Of a stretch of DNA of 10,367 bases, positions 1 through 6,852 are shown in pieces. Origin of the DNA: Gammaproteobacteria bacterium. Its GTDB lineage: Bacteria > Pseudomonadota > Gammaproteobacteria > Pseudomonadales > Halieaceae. A model generated the notes under the pieces. The model saw only the letters and a program-made list of their open reading frames with translations. It was not told where the DNA came from and did no database searches. The position numbers were made by a program, and so were the translations under genes. Within the stretch, counting starts at the first letter, position 1. Each line of letters starts with the position of its first letter. The stretch covers positions 1 through 10,367 of the forward strand of contig JAOUDU010000052.1 in the NCBI GenBank assembly GCA_029859085.1. Reading direction: 5' to 3'.

Positions 1-2
1 AG

Positions 3-71
3 CAGCGACCGGAAACCGCTGGCTACGAGGAGGAACCCCACCCGCCATCCCGCTCGCCCCGCGCGACCTGA
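3..71 (+). CDS. Possible C-terminal tail of a gene entering from the left (partial)
   Basis: One plus-strand frame is open from the window edge and ends in TGA at 69-71. It reads as a 22-residue hydrophilic tail rich in Pro, Arg and Glu (ending SPRAT). A terminator-like hairpin follows nine bases after the stop, which is the usual arrangement at a gene end and is the only reason to list it. No domain can be recognised in so short a piece, and the other frames here are also open. The product is unknown, and it may not be a gene at all. Confidence 0.25.
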   Translation, partial: QRPETAGYEEEPHPPSRSPRAT

Positions 72-79
72 CGCCAGAC

Positions 80-106
80 AGGCTGCCCGCCGTCAGGCAG
101 CCTTTT
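80..106 (+). terminator. Candidate intrinsic terminator, plus-strand direction
   Basis: AGGCTGCC at 80-87 and GGCAGCCT at 96-103 are perfect inverted copies, giving an 8-bp GC-rich stem with an 8-base loop. A short T run (103-106) follows on the plus strand. It would end transcription of a plus-strand gene lying left of the window. It overlaps the stop and last codons of the convergent minus-strand monooxygenase gene. Read in the minus direction it lacks a T tract, so it is a weaker terminator that way. The T run is short, so this is a moderate call. Confidence 0.4.
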
Positions 107-1598
107 CAGCGGGTTGCCGCGGCTCGATCTCCACCGGGGTGTCGCGCCGGAAATCCGCCAGGTCCGGTTCCGCCATCTCCCTGACCCACCGGTTCCATGA
201 GTAGGGCCAGAGGGCGGGCTCCCCATCCGCATCGAGGTACCAGCTCTGGCAGCCGCCGACCCAGGCGGTGGTGCCCATACCCTGCTTCAGGTAGTCATTG
301 AAGCGAACCTTCGCCTCCTCGGTGGCTTCCACGCTCTGCAACTGGCCAGTGCGCCAGCGGTCGATCAGCTTCAGCACATAGTCACCCTGTACCTCGCTCA
401 TCGCGATGACCGAGTAATTTCCCACCGGCGAGTTGGGACCCAGCATCAGGAAGAAATTGGGAAAGCCCGGCAGGCAGACGGAGCGATAGGCCTGCACCTT
501 GCGCGACCAGGCTGTATCGATGGACAACCCGTCGCGGCCCGTCAGGTCCATGGGCCGCATGAAATTGAACGGATGAAAACCTGTCGCCAGGATCAGTACA
601 TCCAGCTCATGCCGCGTGCCGCCCCTGGTGATCACGCCCTGCTCCGAGATCCGCTCGATTCCCGCGGTTTCCAGCCGCACGTTCGGGCGTTGCACCGCCT
701 GATAAAAAGTGGAGCTGACAATCAGCCGCTTGCAGCCCACCTTGTAGTCCGGGGTGAGTTTGGCTCGCAGCGCCGGGTCCTTCACGCTCCTGCGCAGGTA
801 GCGCTTGACCCGCCAGCTCAGCAGGGCGTGACGCCAGCCACCGGCGCTGACCGCCTCGGTGAAGGTATTGCGAATAAGCCAGGCATAGCGCTTGCGCAAC
901 TTGTCCATAAGACCCTGGTTACCCCGCAACCTGGCCTGTTCTTTCTCGGAATAATCCTTGTCCGCCACATCGAGTATCCACTGGGGCGTGCGCTGGAAAA
1001 TGGTGAGGGAGCCCGCCGTCTTCGATATCTCGGATATCACCTGGGCCGCGGTGGAACCGGTGCCGATGATACCGACCCGTTTCCCCCGGAGATCCACAGC
1101 ATGGTCCCAGCGCGCGGTGTGGAACATCGCACCCGCGAAACTGTCCAGGCCCGGTATATCGGGGTATGCCGGGTGGTGCAGGATGCCGGTGGCGGCGATA
1201 ACGAAATCTGCCACGAGGTCGTTGCCCCTGCTGGTGGTGAGGTACCACTTGCCGTCCCGGTAGTGACAGGCGTCAACGGACTCGTTGAAACGCACCTGGG
1301 AGGTCACGCCATAGTCGGCGGAAATTTTCTCGAAATAGGCCTGGATTTCGTCGCCGTGGGCAAAGCGGTGCCGCCACTCCGGGTTGCCCTGGAAAGCGTA
1401 AGTGTACATGTGCGCGGGAATGTCGCAGGCGACCCCGGGGTAAGTATTTTCCCGCCAGGTGCCACCGACCTTGTCGGCTTTCTCGAGGATTGTGACATCG
1501 CTTATACCGGCCTCGCGCAATTTGATCGCGATGAGTATGCCGGTCATGCCGGCACCGATGACAACAACCGACGGGTTTTTTACGCTGGAATTTCTCAT
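93..1598 (-). CDS. Flavin-containing (Baeyer-Villiger-type) monooxygenase
   Basis: The 501-residue product is a class B flavoprotein monooxygenase, expected to use FAD, NADPH and O2 to insert oxygen next to a ketone carbonyl and give an ester or lactone in the cytosol. An FAD Rossmann motif GAGMTG lies at about 15-20. A GGTWRENTYPGVACD stretch follows at 45-59. The full Baeyer-Villiger fingerprint FxGxxxHxxxW(D) is at 154-165 (F154, G156, H160, W164, D165). A second, NADPH-binding motif GTGSTA is at 179-184, and an ATG motif at 338-340. Length is normal for single-domain enzymes. An in-frame TTG lies six codons upstream, but the ATG at 1598 is preferred because GGGGAG (1603-1608) sits just before it. 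The gene is divergent from an AraC regulator followed by an esterase, the usual partners for ketone breakdown. The substrate (linear, cyclic or steroid ketone) cannot be read from the sequence. Confidence 0.93.
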   Translation of the reverse strand: MRNSSVKNPSVVVIGAGMTGILIAIKLREAGISDVTILEKADKVGGTWRENTYPGVACDIPAHMYTYAFQGNPEWRHRFAHGDEIQAYFEKISADYGVTSQVRFNESVDACHYRDGKWYLTTSRGNDLVADFVIAATGILHHPAYPDIPGLDSFAGAMFHTARWDHAVDLRGKRVGIIGTGSTAAQVISEISKTAGSLTIFQRTPQWILDVADKDYSEKEQARLRGNQGLMDKLRKRYAWLIRNTFTEAVSAGGWRHALLSWRVKRYLRRSVKDPALRAKLTPDYKVGCKRLIVSSTFYQAVQRPNVRLETAGIERISEQGVITRGGTRHELDVLILATGFHPFNFMRPMDLTGRDGLSIDTAWSRKVQAYRSVCLPGFPNFFLMLGPNSPVGNYSVIAMSEVQGDYVLKLIDRWRTGQLQSVEATEEAKVRFNDYLKQGMGTTAWVGGCQSWYLDADGEPALWPYSWNRWVREMAEPDLADFRRDTPVEIEPRQPAEKAA

Positions 1599-1724
1599 GG
1601 TACTCCCCAGTTTCAACAGGTGCTTTTACAGTGGGCACTACTGTAGGGGAAATCGCCGCCCCGGCGAATGTTCGGGCGGGACAAAAACTTATGAATTACG
1701 GACAGGCTCGTTTAACATTGGCCG
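1599..1724. promoter_or_regulatory. Divergent promoter region between the monooxygenase and AraC genes
   Basis: This 126-bp gap must hold the promoters of both divergent genes. It contains a perfect 6-bp inverted repeat with 7-bp spacer, TACAGTGGGCACTACTGTA (1627-1645), starting 28 bp upstream of the monooxygenase ATG. A second perfect repeat, TCGCCGCCCCGGCGA (1653-1667), lies seven bases further on, running into CGAATGTTCG (1665-1674). No strong sigma-70 -35/-10 pair stands out for either gene; a TATGAA at 1690-1695 is a weak -10 candidate for the regulator. Weak promoters would fit activator control by the adjacent AraC protein, but that is inference. Confidence 0.5.
1627..1645. repeat. Inverted repeat, candidate operator
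   Basis: TACAGT (1627-1632) and ACTGTA (1640-1645) are perfect inverted copies around the 7-base spacer GGGCACT. The core AGTGGGCACT (1630-1639) has its own internal dyad, AGTG/CACT. Its place just upstream of the monooxygenase start suits a regulator site. AraC proteins often bind direct rather than inverted repeats, so it could equally serve another factor or be chance. Confidence 0.4.
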
Positions 1725-2747
1725 ATGGCTGAGCGCATCCACATCTCCCACCATATCAAGGCCCTGCCCCCGGCCCTCAAGGCCATGCAAGCCATGGGCT
1801 ATGATCCCCGCGATTGCCTGGCGGGGACCGGGATCGGGCCGGAAGACCTGCTCTGCCCCGACCCGCAGCTGGACTTCACCCTGGCACAGGAGTTCCGCTT
1901 TCACCGCAACCTGCTGCAAATCAGCGCCGATCCCCTGCTGGGACTCACACTGGGCAAGGCCTACACGGTGCAGACCTACGGGCTTTTCGGCTACGCCTTC
2001 CTCAGCGCCCCAACCCTGCGGCAGGCAATGACTATAGCCAGCAACTACGGCCCGCTGACATTTACCCTGTTCCGCGTGGAATTCATCGAAACGGCGACAG
2101 CGGGAATCATGCGGTTTTCCCGGCTGGTGGAAATCCCGGAAGACCTGTTCAGTTTTTATGTGGACCGGGACCTGGCGGCGGCGCTGGCGGGCGTCGAGCC
2201 CGGCCTGCCGGGCGTCATACAACCCACCGGCATAGACATGATGCACGGCGGCCAGGGCCTGGGAGCGGCCTATGAAAAATTTTTTGGTTGCGCAGTCAGC
2301 TTCAATGCACCGCATTCGGAGGTACGGGTCAACGCCTCCGTGCTGGACACCCCGATGCCTTTACGGGACGCGGAAACTTCGACCATCTGCCAGCAGCAGT
2401 GTCGACTGCTGTTGGCCCGCCTGAGCAGCAGCAGCGGCTTTGTCGAACGGGTGCGTCAACTGATAGTGGCCCGCCCGGGCTGCTTCCCCGATATCGATTA
2501 CGTGGCCGGGAAGCTCCATATGACCAGCCGCACCCTGCGGCGCAGGTTGTCGGCCGAGGGCAGCAGCTACCAGCAGATAATGGCCGACGTGCGCCATGAA
2601 CTGGCCCGGGAGTACCTCGCCACCAGCAGCCTGCCTATGGAAGAAATAGCGTCCATGCTGGGTTACAGTAGCGCGGGCAATTTCAGCTGCGCCTTCAAGC
2701 GCTGGCATGGCTGCCCCCCCCGCCAGTACCGGCAGCAGAACCGATAG
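1725..2747 (+). CDS. AraC-family transcriptional regulator
   Basis: The 340-residue product has the two-part layout of AraC regulators with an arabinose-binding-like N-terminal domain (about 10-210), followed by a C-terminal DNA-binding domain with two helix-turn-helix units. The first covers about 254-280 (YVAGKLHMTSRTLRRRLSAEG) and the second about 303-335, with the family-typical IASMLGYSSAGNFSCAFKRW and PPRQYR. Such regulators sense a small molecule with the N-terminal domain. The start at 1725 is the only upstream ATG in frame, since a TAA lies at 1713-1715; no clear ribosome-binding site is seen. It is divergent from the monooxygenase and 29 nt upstream of the esterase, so control of both, perhaps with ketone or its product as inducer, is the natural inference. 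A run of eight C (2714-2721) lies in the last codons, but the frame through it gives the expected family ending. Confidence 0.9.
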   Translation: MAERIHISHHIKALPPALKAMQAMGYDPRDCLAGTGIGPEDLLCPDPQLDFTLAQEFRFHRNLLQISADPLLGLTLGKAYTVQTYGLFGYAFLSAPTLRQAMTIASNYGPLTFTLFRVEFIETATAGIMRFSRLVEIPEDLFSFYVDRDLAAALAGVEPGLPGVIQPTGIDMMHGGQGLGAAYEKFFGCAVSFNAPHSEVRVNASVLDTPMPLRDAETSTICQQQCRLLLARLSSSSGFVERVRQLIVARPGCFPDIDYVAGKLHMTSRTLRRRLSAEGSSYQQIMADVRHELAREYLATSSLPMEEIASMLGYSSAGNFSCAFKRWHGCPPRQYRQQNR

Positions 2748-2776
2748 CGTGAACCCGACACTATGGAACGAATAAT

Positions 2777-3688
2777 ATGATGAATGCCCTCAGGGCCTGG
2801 CTGTCCCGCCTGTTTCAAGTGATCAAGGTACTGGCGTTCCGCGCGTACTACCGCTTCAGCAATGCCTGGGCCTGGCGCGGTCATACCAGCGCAGGGCCCT
2901 TTACCGACCTGCAGATCCCGGCAGGTGACACAACCATCAGGGCCCGGCTTTACAACAACGCACTGGGCGGGCAGAAGCCACTCATCGTATACATCCACGG
3001 CGGTGGCTGGGTGATCGGTGACCTGGAGACCCACCACCCTTTCTGCCGGGTTCTGAGCGCAACCAGCGGTTGCAGCGTGATCGCGCTGGATTACCGGCTG
3101 GCGCCGGAACATCCCTTCCCGGCGGCACAGGATGACTGCCTGGCGGCGACCCGCTGGATAGCGCAGCACGCAGCGGAACTGGGAACCAGCAATAAGCGCC
3201 TGGTGATAGCCGGCGACAGTGCCGGTGGCAACCTCGCCACTTGCACCTGCCTTGAGATCGATTCTGCCAGCCGGGAAAAAATAGCCGGCCAGGTGCTGAT
3301 CTACCCCGCTGTCGACCACTACAGCGCCGGTTTCGATTCCTATGTGGAGCGGGCCACCGGCCAGGTACTTACCACCGGGGTGATGCAATGGTTCTGGGAC
3401 ACCTATCTCGGCGGGCTGCCCGCCCAGGCACCGGAAGTACAGCGGGCCTTCCCGCTGCACGCATCAGCGCTCACCTCGCTGCCCCCGACCCTGCTGGTCA
3501 CGGCGGAGAAGGATCCGCTGCGCGACGAGGGCAGGGCCTACGCCGAAAAGCTGCAGCTGGCCGGCGTGCCGGTGAGCTGCCACCACTTTGCCAATGCGGC
3601 ACACGGCTTCGCCTGCTCCGAGGGTCCGCAGGCGGATTTTCGCGGCTTTATGCACCAACTCACCACCTGGCTGGCACAGCGGGATTAA
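2777..3688 (+). CDS. Alpha/beta hydrolase, hormone-sensitive-lipase-type esterase
   Basis: The 303-residue product is a family IV carboxylesterase. The oxyanion-hole motif HGGGW is at 74-78 and DYRLAPEHPFPAA at 105-117. The nucleophile elbow GDSAGG is at 146-151 with S148. The acid D246 sits in EKDPLRDEG and the catalytic H276 in AAHGF. All catalytic residues are present and the length is normal. There is no signal peptide; the first 25 residues form a basic, amphipathic helix common in this family, so the protein is probably cytosolic. Two ATG codons are adjacent at 2777 and 2780, with GGAACG about 10 nt upstream. It follows the AraC gene by 29 nt and precedes zwf by 21 nt. Next to a Baeyer-Villiger monooxygenase its likely job is hydrolysis of the ester or lactone that enzyme makes, though the true substrate is not visible. 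Confidence 0.92.
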   Translation: MMNALRAWLSRLFQVIKVLAFRAYYRFSNAWAWRGHTSAGPFTDLQIPAGDTTIRARLYNNALGGQKPLIVYIHGGGWVIGDLETHHPFCRVLSATSGCSVIALDYRLAPEHPFPAAQDDCLAATRWIAQHAAELGTSNKRLVIAGDSAGGNLATCTCLEIDSASREKIAGQVLIYPAVDHYSAGFDSYVERATGQVLTTGVMQWFWDTYLGGLPAQAPEVQRAFPLHASALTSLPPTLLVTAEKDPLRDEGRAYAEKLQLAGVPVSCHHFANAAHGFACSEGPQADFRGFMHQLTTWLAQRD

Positions 3689-3709
3689 CCTGATCGGGGA
3701 ACGACAACC

Positions 3710-5164
3710 ATGAAACCCAAACTTGACCTCGTGATCTTCGGCGGCACAGGTGACCTGTCCACCCGCAAGCTGCTACCCGCCCTGTTCCAGCTGCACCGCC
3801 ACCAGCTGGCCGAGCGCCTGCACCGCATTATCGCCACCGGTCGGGCCACCATCCCCGACGAGAAGTTCCGCGACACGGTGCGCGACAACCTGCAGACATT
3901 CCTGCCGGCGGGGGAGTGGAGTGAGGAAGTCTGGAGTACCTTCCGCGAACGCCTGCACTACACCACCATCAACGCCAGCGAACCGGCTGATTACCTGGCG
4001 CTGGGACAACTGCTTGATAATGCCCAGGCGCCTGGCCGGCTTTACTACCTGGCCACGCTGCCCTCGCTATACGGCGAGATCTGCCGGCAGCTTCATGCTG
4101 CCGCTGTGGTCAACGAGCACAGCGGCGTGGTGCTGGAAAAGCCCCTGGGCCACGACCTGGCTTCCTGCCAGGAAATCAATGAACAGGTGGCACAGGTGTT
4201 CCTGGAGGAGCACACCTTCCGGATCGACCACTACCTGGGCAAGGAGACAGTGCAGAACCTGCTGGCGGTACGCTTCGGCAACCCGCTGTTCAGCCCGATG
4301 TGGCGCAATAATTTTGTCGATAACGTCCAGATCACCGTGGCCGAGGATATCGGCGTGGAAGGCCGGGCCGACTACTATGCCAAAACCGGCGCGCTGCGGG
4401 ACATGGTACAGAACCACCTGCTGCAGCTCCTGTCGATTGTGGCGATGGAACCCCCGGTAAGCCTGCGCGCAGCGGACATCCGCGACGAAAAAATGAAGGC
4501 GTTGCGGGCACTGGTGCCAATCAACGCGGACAAGGCCAGGGAGTGCACAGTGCGGGGGCGCTACTCCGCCGGCGCGGTTAACGGCACCGCGGTCAAGGGC
4601 TTCCTGGAAGAAGCGGAATTCGAGAGTGCCGACGCGACGGAGACTTTCGTCGCCATCAAGGCCACCATCAATAACTGGCGCTGGGCCGGGGTGCCGTTTT
4701 ACCTGCGCACCGGCAAACGCCTCAGCCGCCGCTACTCGGAGATCGTCATCGAATACAAGCGACTGCCTTTCTCGCTGTTTACCAATGATCCCAATGAGCT
4801 GACCAACAAGCTGGTCATCCACCTGCAGCCCGAGGAATCGATAAGCCTGCACACCCTCAACAAGAAACCGGGGCTCACCAACAAGCTGAGCCTGCAGCCG
4901 GTGGAGCTGCACCTGACGGATGCATCCCGCGGCAAGGCCGATAGGTACGATGCCTATGAGCGCCTGCTGCTGGACGCGATCAACGGTGACCAGACCCTGT
5001 TCATGCGCAGGGATGAGGTGGAAACGGCCTGGCGCTGGATCGACACCATCATCGAGGCCTGGGAGCAGAATGGCACGCCGATCAAGGATTACAACTCCGG
5101 CACGATGGGGCCGAACGCGGCGACCGCCCTGGCGGCGGTAGATGGCCGCAGCTGGTATGAGTGA
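3710..5164 (+). CDS. zwf: Glucose-6-phosphate 1-dehydrogenase
   Basis: This enzyme oxidises glucose 6-phosphate to 6-phosphogluconolactone and reduces NADP+ (or NAD+), the entry step of the oxidative pentose phosphate and Entner-Doudoroff routes. The N-terminal nucleotide-binding motif GGTGDLSTRK is at 11-20 and EKPLGHD at 143-149. The signature RIDHYLGKE is at 171-179, with H174 in the substrate-binding position. H236 in MVQNHLLQL matches the catalytic histidine of the family. The length of 484 residues is typical and the gene is intact. GGGGA (3696-3700) gives a good ribosome-binding site nine nt before the ATG. The gene begins 21 nt after the esterase stop, and its TGA lies inside the start of pgl. 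No obvious private promoter fits in the 21-nt gap, so it is either co-transcribed with the esterase or read from a promoter inside that gene. Confidence 0.97.
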   Translation: MKPKLDLVIFGGTGDLSTRKLLPALFQLHRHQLAERLHRIIATGRATIPDEKFRDTVRDNLQTFLPAGEWSEEVWSTFRERLHYTTINASEPADYLALGQLLDNAQAPGRLYYLATLPSLYGEICRQLHAAAVVNEHSGVVLEKPLGHDLASCQEINEQVAQVFLEEHTFRIDHYLGKETVQNLLAVRFGNPLFSPMWRNNFVDNVQITVAEDIGVEGRADYYAKTGALRDMVQNHLLQLLSIVAMEPPVSLRAADIRDEKMKALRALVPINADKARECTVRGRYSAGAVNGTAVKGFLEEAEFESADATETFVAIKATINNWRWAGVPFYLRTGKRLSRRYSEIVIEYKRLPFSLFTNDPNELTNKLVIHLQPEESISLHTLNKKPGLTNKLSLQPVELHLTDASRGKADRYDAYERLLLDAINGDQTLFMRRDEVETAWRWIDTIIEAWEQNGTPIKDYNSGTMGPNAATALAAVDGRSWYE

Positions 5165-5831
5165 GTGGCGCCGCTTTGGCAGCACTGCGGGGCTCGACGA
5201 GGCCCTGGCCGCGCACCTTGCCAGCCGGCTGGCGACTGACATAAGCCATCGCGGTCACGCCAGCCTGGCGGTGTCAGGCGGCGGCACTCCCACCGGGATG
5301 TTCAGGCAGCTGTCCCGGTGTGAACTGGACTGGGCGAGGGTCTGGCTGACCCTGGTGGACGAACGCTGTGTCGCCGCCGACAGCCCCGATTCCAACGAGC
5401 GGCTGGTGCGGCAGCACCTGCTGCAGAACCGTGCCGCCGCCGCCCGCTTCATCGGCATGGCCGAGGCGGGCGCAACCGGGCTCGAGGCACTGGGCGCGCA
5501 AATGGAAATGATACCGAAGCCATTTTCCGCGGTAGTGCTGGGCATGGGTGGCGACGGGCACACCGCGTCATGGTTTCCACACGCGGAAAACCTGCCCGCC
5601 CTGCTGGACCCGCAAAACCCGATCGACGTCGCCCTGACCGATCCGGTCACCGCCCCGCACCGGAGGCTGACCCTGACCCTGGCCGCGGTTCTCGACAGCA
5701 GCGAGATCAATATTCATATCACCGGTGAGGAGAAACAGGCCGTGCTCGAAAGCGCCGTCGCAAAAGGCTGCCCGGTCGCTGCCATTCTGCAACAGCACAC
5801 ATCCCCTGTGACTATCTGGTGGGCGCCCTGA
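5157..5831 (+). CDS. pgl: 6-phosphogluconolactonase
   Basis: This enzyme hydrolyses 6-phosphogluconolactone, the Zwf product, to 6-phosphogluconate in the cytosol. Motifs of the SugarP_isomerase/DevB family are GGGTP at 41-45, LVDER at 66-70 with SNERL following, and GMGGDGHTAS at 129-138. At 224 residues it is of normal length. The start ATG at 5157 gives MSEWRRF, a typical beginning, and makes ATGAGTGA with the zwf stop (8-nt overlap), which suggests translational coupling. An in-frame ATG at 5142 would add five residues and cannot be excluded. The next gene is convergent, so the unit ends here; eda, which often follows pgl in gammaproteobacteria, is absent. Confidence 0.95.
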   Translation: MSEWRRFGSTAGLDEALAAHLASRLATDISHRGHASLAVSGGGTPTGMFRQLSRCELDWARVWLTLVDERCVAADSPDSNERLVRQHLLQNRAAAARFIGMAEAGATGLEALGAQMEMIPKPFSAVVLGMGGDGHTASWFPHAENLPALLDPQNPIDVALTDPVTAPHRRLTLTLAAVLDSSEINIHITGEEKQAVLESAVAKGCPVAAILQQHTSPVTIWWAP

Positions 5832-5855
5832 CGATACCCCTGCAACCGGCTCAAA

Positions 5856-6758
5856 TCACCGGGCCTGGCGCCCGACCGGGCGCCGTCGCTGGCTGATGGC
5901 AATGCCGCTGCAGATCGCGGCAAGCCCGAGGAATTGCCAGCTGTTGACCGGCTCGCCCAGCAGCAGCGCACCTGCCGCAAAGGCGAGGGCGGGGATTATG
6001 TAATTGATCAGCGACAGGAAGTTGGGGCCACAGTTGGATACCACCACAAAGAATACCCAGGTGGCCAGGCCGGTGGAAAACACGCCCAAAGCGATCGTCG
6101 CCAGCAGGGGGCCCGCGCTGATCGGCAATTGCCATGGCTGCTCGATCGCCAGGCTGAAAGGCAGGATCAACAGCGCACCGACGATCAGTGAGCCGGTGGC
6201 GGTGACGAGCCCGCTCTGGGCCGGCAGGCGCTTGGTGTATACGTTGTTTACCGCGTAGGAAAAAGTAGCCGCGACCACTGCCAGCTGGGCCGGCAGGCTG
6301 GCGCCACCAAATCCCGCGAGGGCGTCGCCGCCAACCAGGACAGTCACGCCGGCAAATCCAGCCATAACGCCGATGACACGCTGCGGTGTCAGTCGCTCAT
6401 GCTCGACAAAATGATGCGCAAGCACCATGGTGCTGATCGGCACCAGTGCCATCAACAGGCCAGCCTGGCCGCTGGCGATGTGCTGCTGCGCCAGGGATAT
6501 CAGCGTGAACGGCACCAGGTTTCCCAGCAGGGTCAGCGCGGCAAACCGCAGCCACCAGCGCCCGGCCCGGGGCAGGTGATGACCCTGCCAGCGCATGATG
6601 AGAAAAAGCACGAACGCGCCGACCATCAGCCTTATCGTGACCAGTGTCAGGGGAGGGAAAACCTCCAGCCCCACAGCGGTCAGCAGGAAGGCAAAACCCC
6701 AGGCGAGGCACAGACAGCCCAGCATAAGCCAATCGATGGCGCGAGGGGGGTGTATCAT
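5856..6758 (-). CDS. EamA/DMT-family transporter
   Basis: The 300-residue, strongly hydrophobic protein has about ten membrane helices in two homologous EamA halves (about 11-143 and 158-290). Typical features are the early LCLAWGFAFLLTAVGLEVFPP and the late NYIIPALAFAAGALLLGEP near 252-270. It belongs to the drug/metabolite transporter superfamily of the inner membrane, whose members export metabolites, amino acids or toxic compounds; the substrate cannot be inferred. The ATG at 6758 has a weak GGAAA upstream. The gene is convergent with pgl (24 nt between stops) and divergent from the VOC gene. The basic tail QRRRPVGRQAR is encoded across a GC-rich dyad (5867-5884) that could act as a weak hairpin at the convergent gene ends, but no T run follows. 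Confidence 0.9.
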   Translation of the reverse strand: MIHPPRAIDWLMLGCLCLAWGFAFLLTAVGLEVFPPLTLVTIRLMVGAFVLFLIMRWQGHHLPRAGRWWLRFAALTLLGNLVPFTLISLAQQHIASGQAGLLMALVPISTMVLAHHFVEHERLTPQRVIGVMAGFAGVTVLVGGDALAGFGGASLPAQLAVVAATFSYAVNNVYTKRLPAQSGLVTATGSLIVGALLILPFSLAIEQPWQLPISAGPLLATIALGVFSTGLATWVFFVVVSNCGPNFLSLINYIIPALAFAAGALLLGEPVNSWQFLGLAAICSGIAISQRRRPVGRQAR

Positions 6759-6772
6759 CAGGTTTCCGTATC

Positions 6773-6798
6773 AGTGGGCAGCTAACCAGCCGCCCACT
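6773..6798. repeat. Inverted repeat upstream of the EamA transporter
   Basis: AGTGGGC (6773-6779) and GCCCACT (6792-6798) are perfect inverted copies. Inside them GCT (6781-6783) and AGC (6788-6790) also pair around the loop AACC, so the 26-bp element is a near-complete palindrome with one mismatched pair. It starts 14 bp upstream of the transporter ATG and would lie in its 5' leader, where it could be an operator or an RNA hairpin. No T tract that would make it a terminator follows in the minus direction; in the plus direction only three Ts follow. Confidence 0.45.
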
Positions 6799-6805
6799 TT
6801 ACCCT

Positions 6806-6824
6806 GTTGCACCCGGGGTGTAAC
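6806..6824. repeat. Imperfect palindrome upstream of the VOC gene
   Basis: GTTGCACCCGGGGTGTAAC is a 19-bp imperfect dyad: eight of nine arm positions match, and the ninth is a G-T wobble. In RNA it would form an 8-bp stem with a 3-base loop. It lies 28 bp before the VOC start and about 48 bp before the transporter start, so it could be an operator serving both divergent genes. A weak promoter for the VOC gene (TTTACC at 6798-6803, 17-bp spacer, TAACGT at 6821-6826) would overlap it. The functional reading is inference. Confidence 0.4.
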
Positions 6825-6852
6825 GTGGCGCGATTCACGGGAGTACCGGTAT

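Noticed and set aside
14..48. Possible minus-strand gene start (ATG at 46-48) downstream of the monooxygenase
   Set aside because: Only 16 codons fit before the edge, with no recognisable sequence and only a weak purine stretch upstream.
573..1646. Long plus-strand open frame opposite the monooxygenase gene
   Set aside because: It is antisense to a gene with clear FAD, NADPH and Baeyer-Villiger motifs, and its translation shows no recognisable domain. High GC produces such frames.
1691..1732. 13-codon ORF (ATG 1691, TGA 1730-1732) overlapping the AraC start, a possible leader peptide
   Set aside because: It has no ribosome-binding site and no notable residue pattern; a chance frame is more likely.
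4067..5242. 391-codon minus-strand open frame opposite zwf and the start of pgl
   Set aside because: zwf is certain from its motifs; the antisense translation has no domain-like pattern.
5867..5884. GGCGCCC/GGGCGCC hairpin at the convergent pgl/transporter ends as a terminator
   Set aside because: It lies inside the last transporter codons and has no T run on either side, so it is mentioned with that gene only.
6595..6852. Upstream in-frame extension of the VOC gene
   Set aside because: It is antisense to the first part of the transporter gene; the VOC domain and a ribosome-binding site support the start at 6853.
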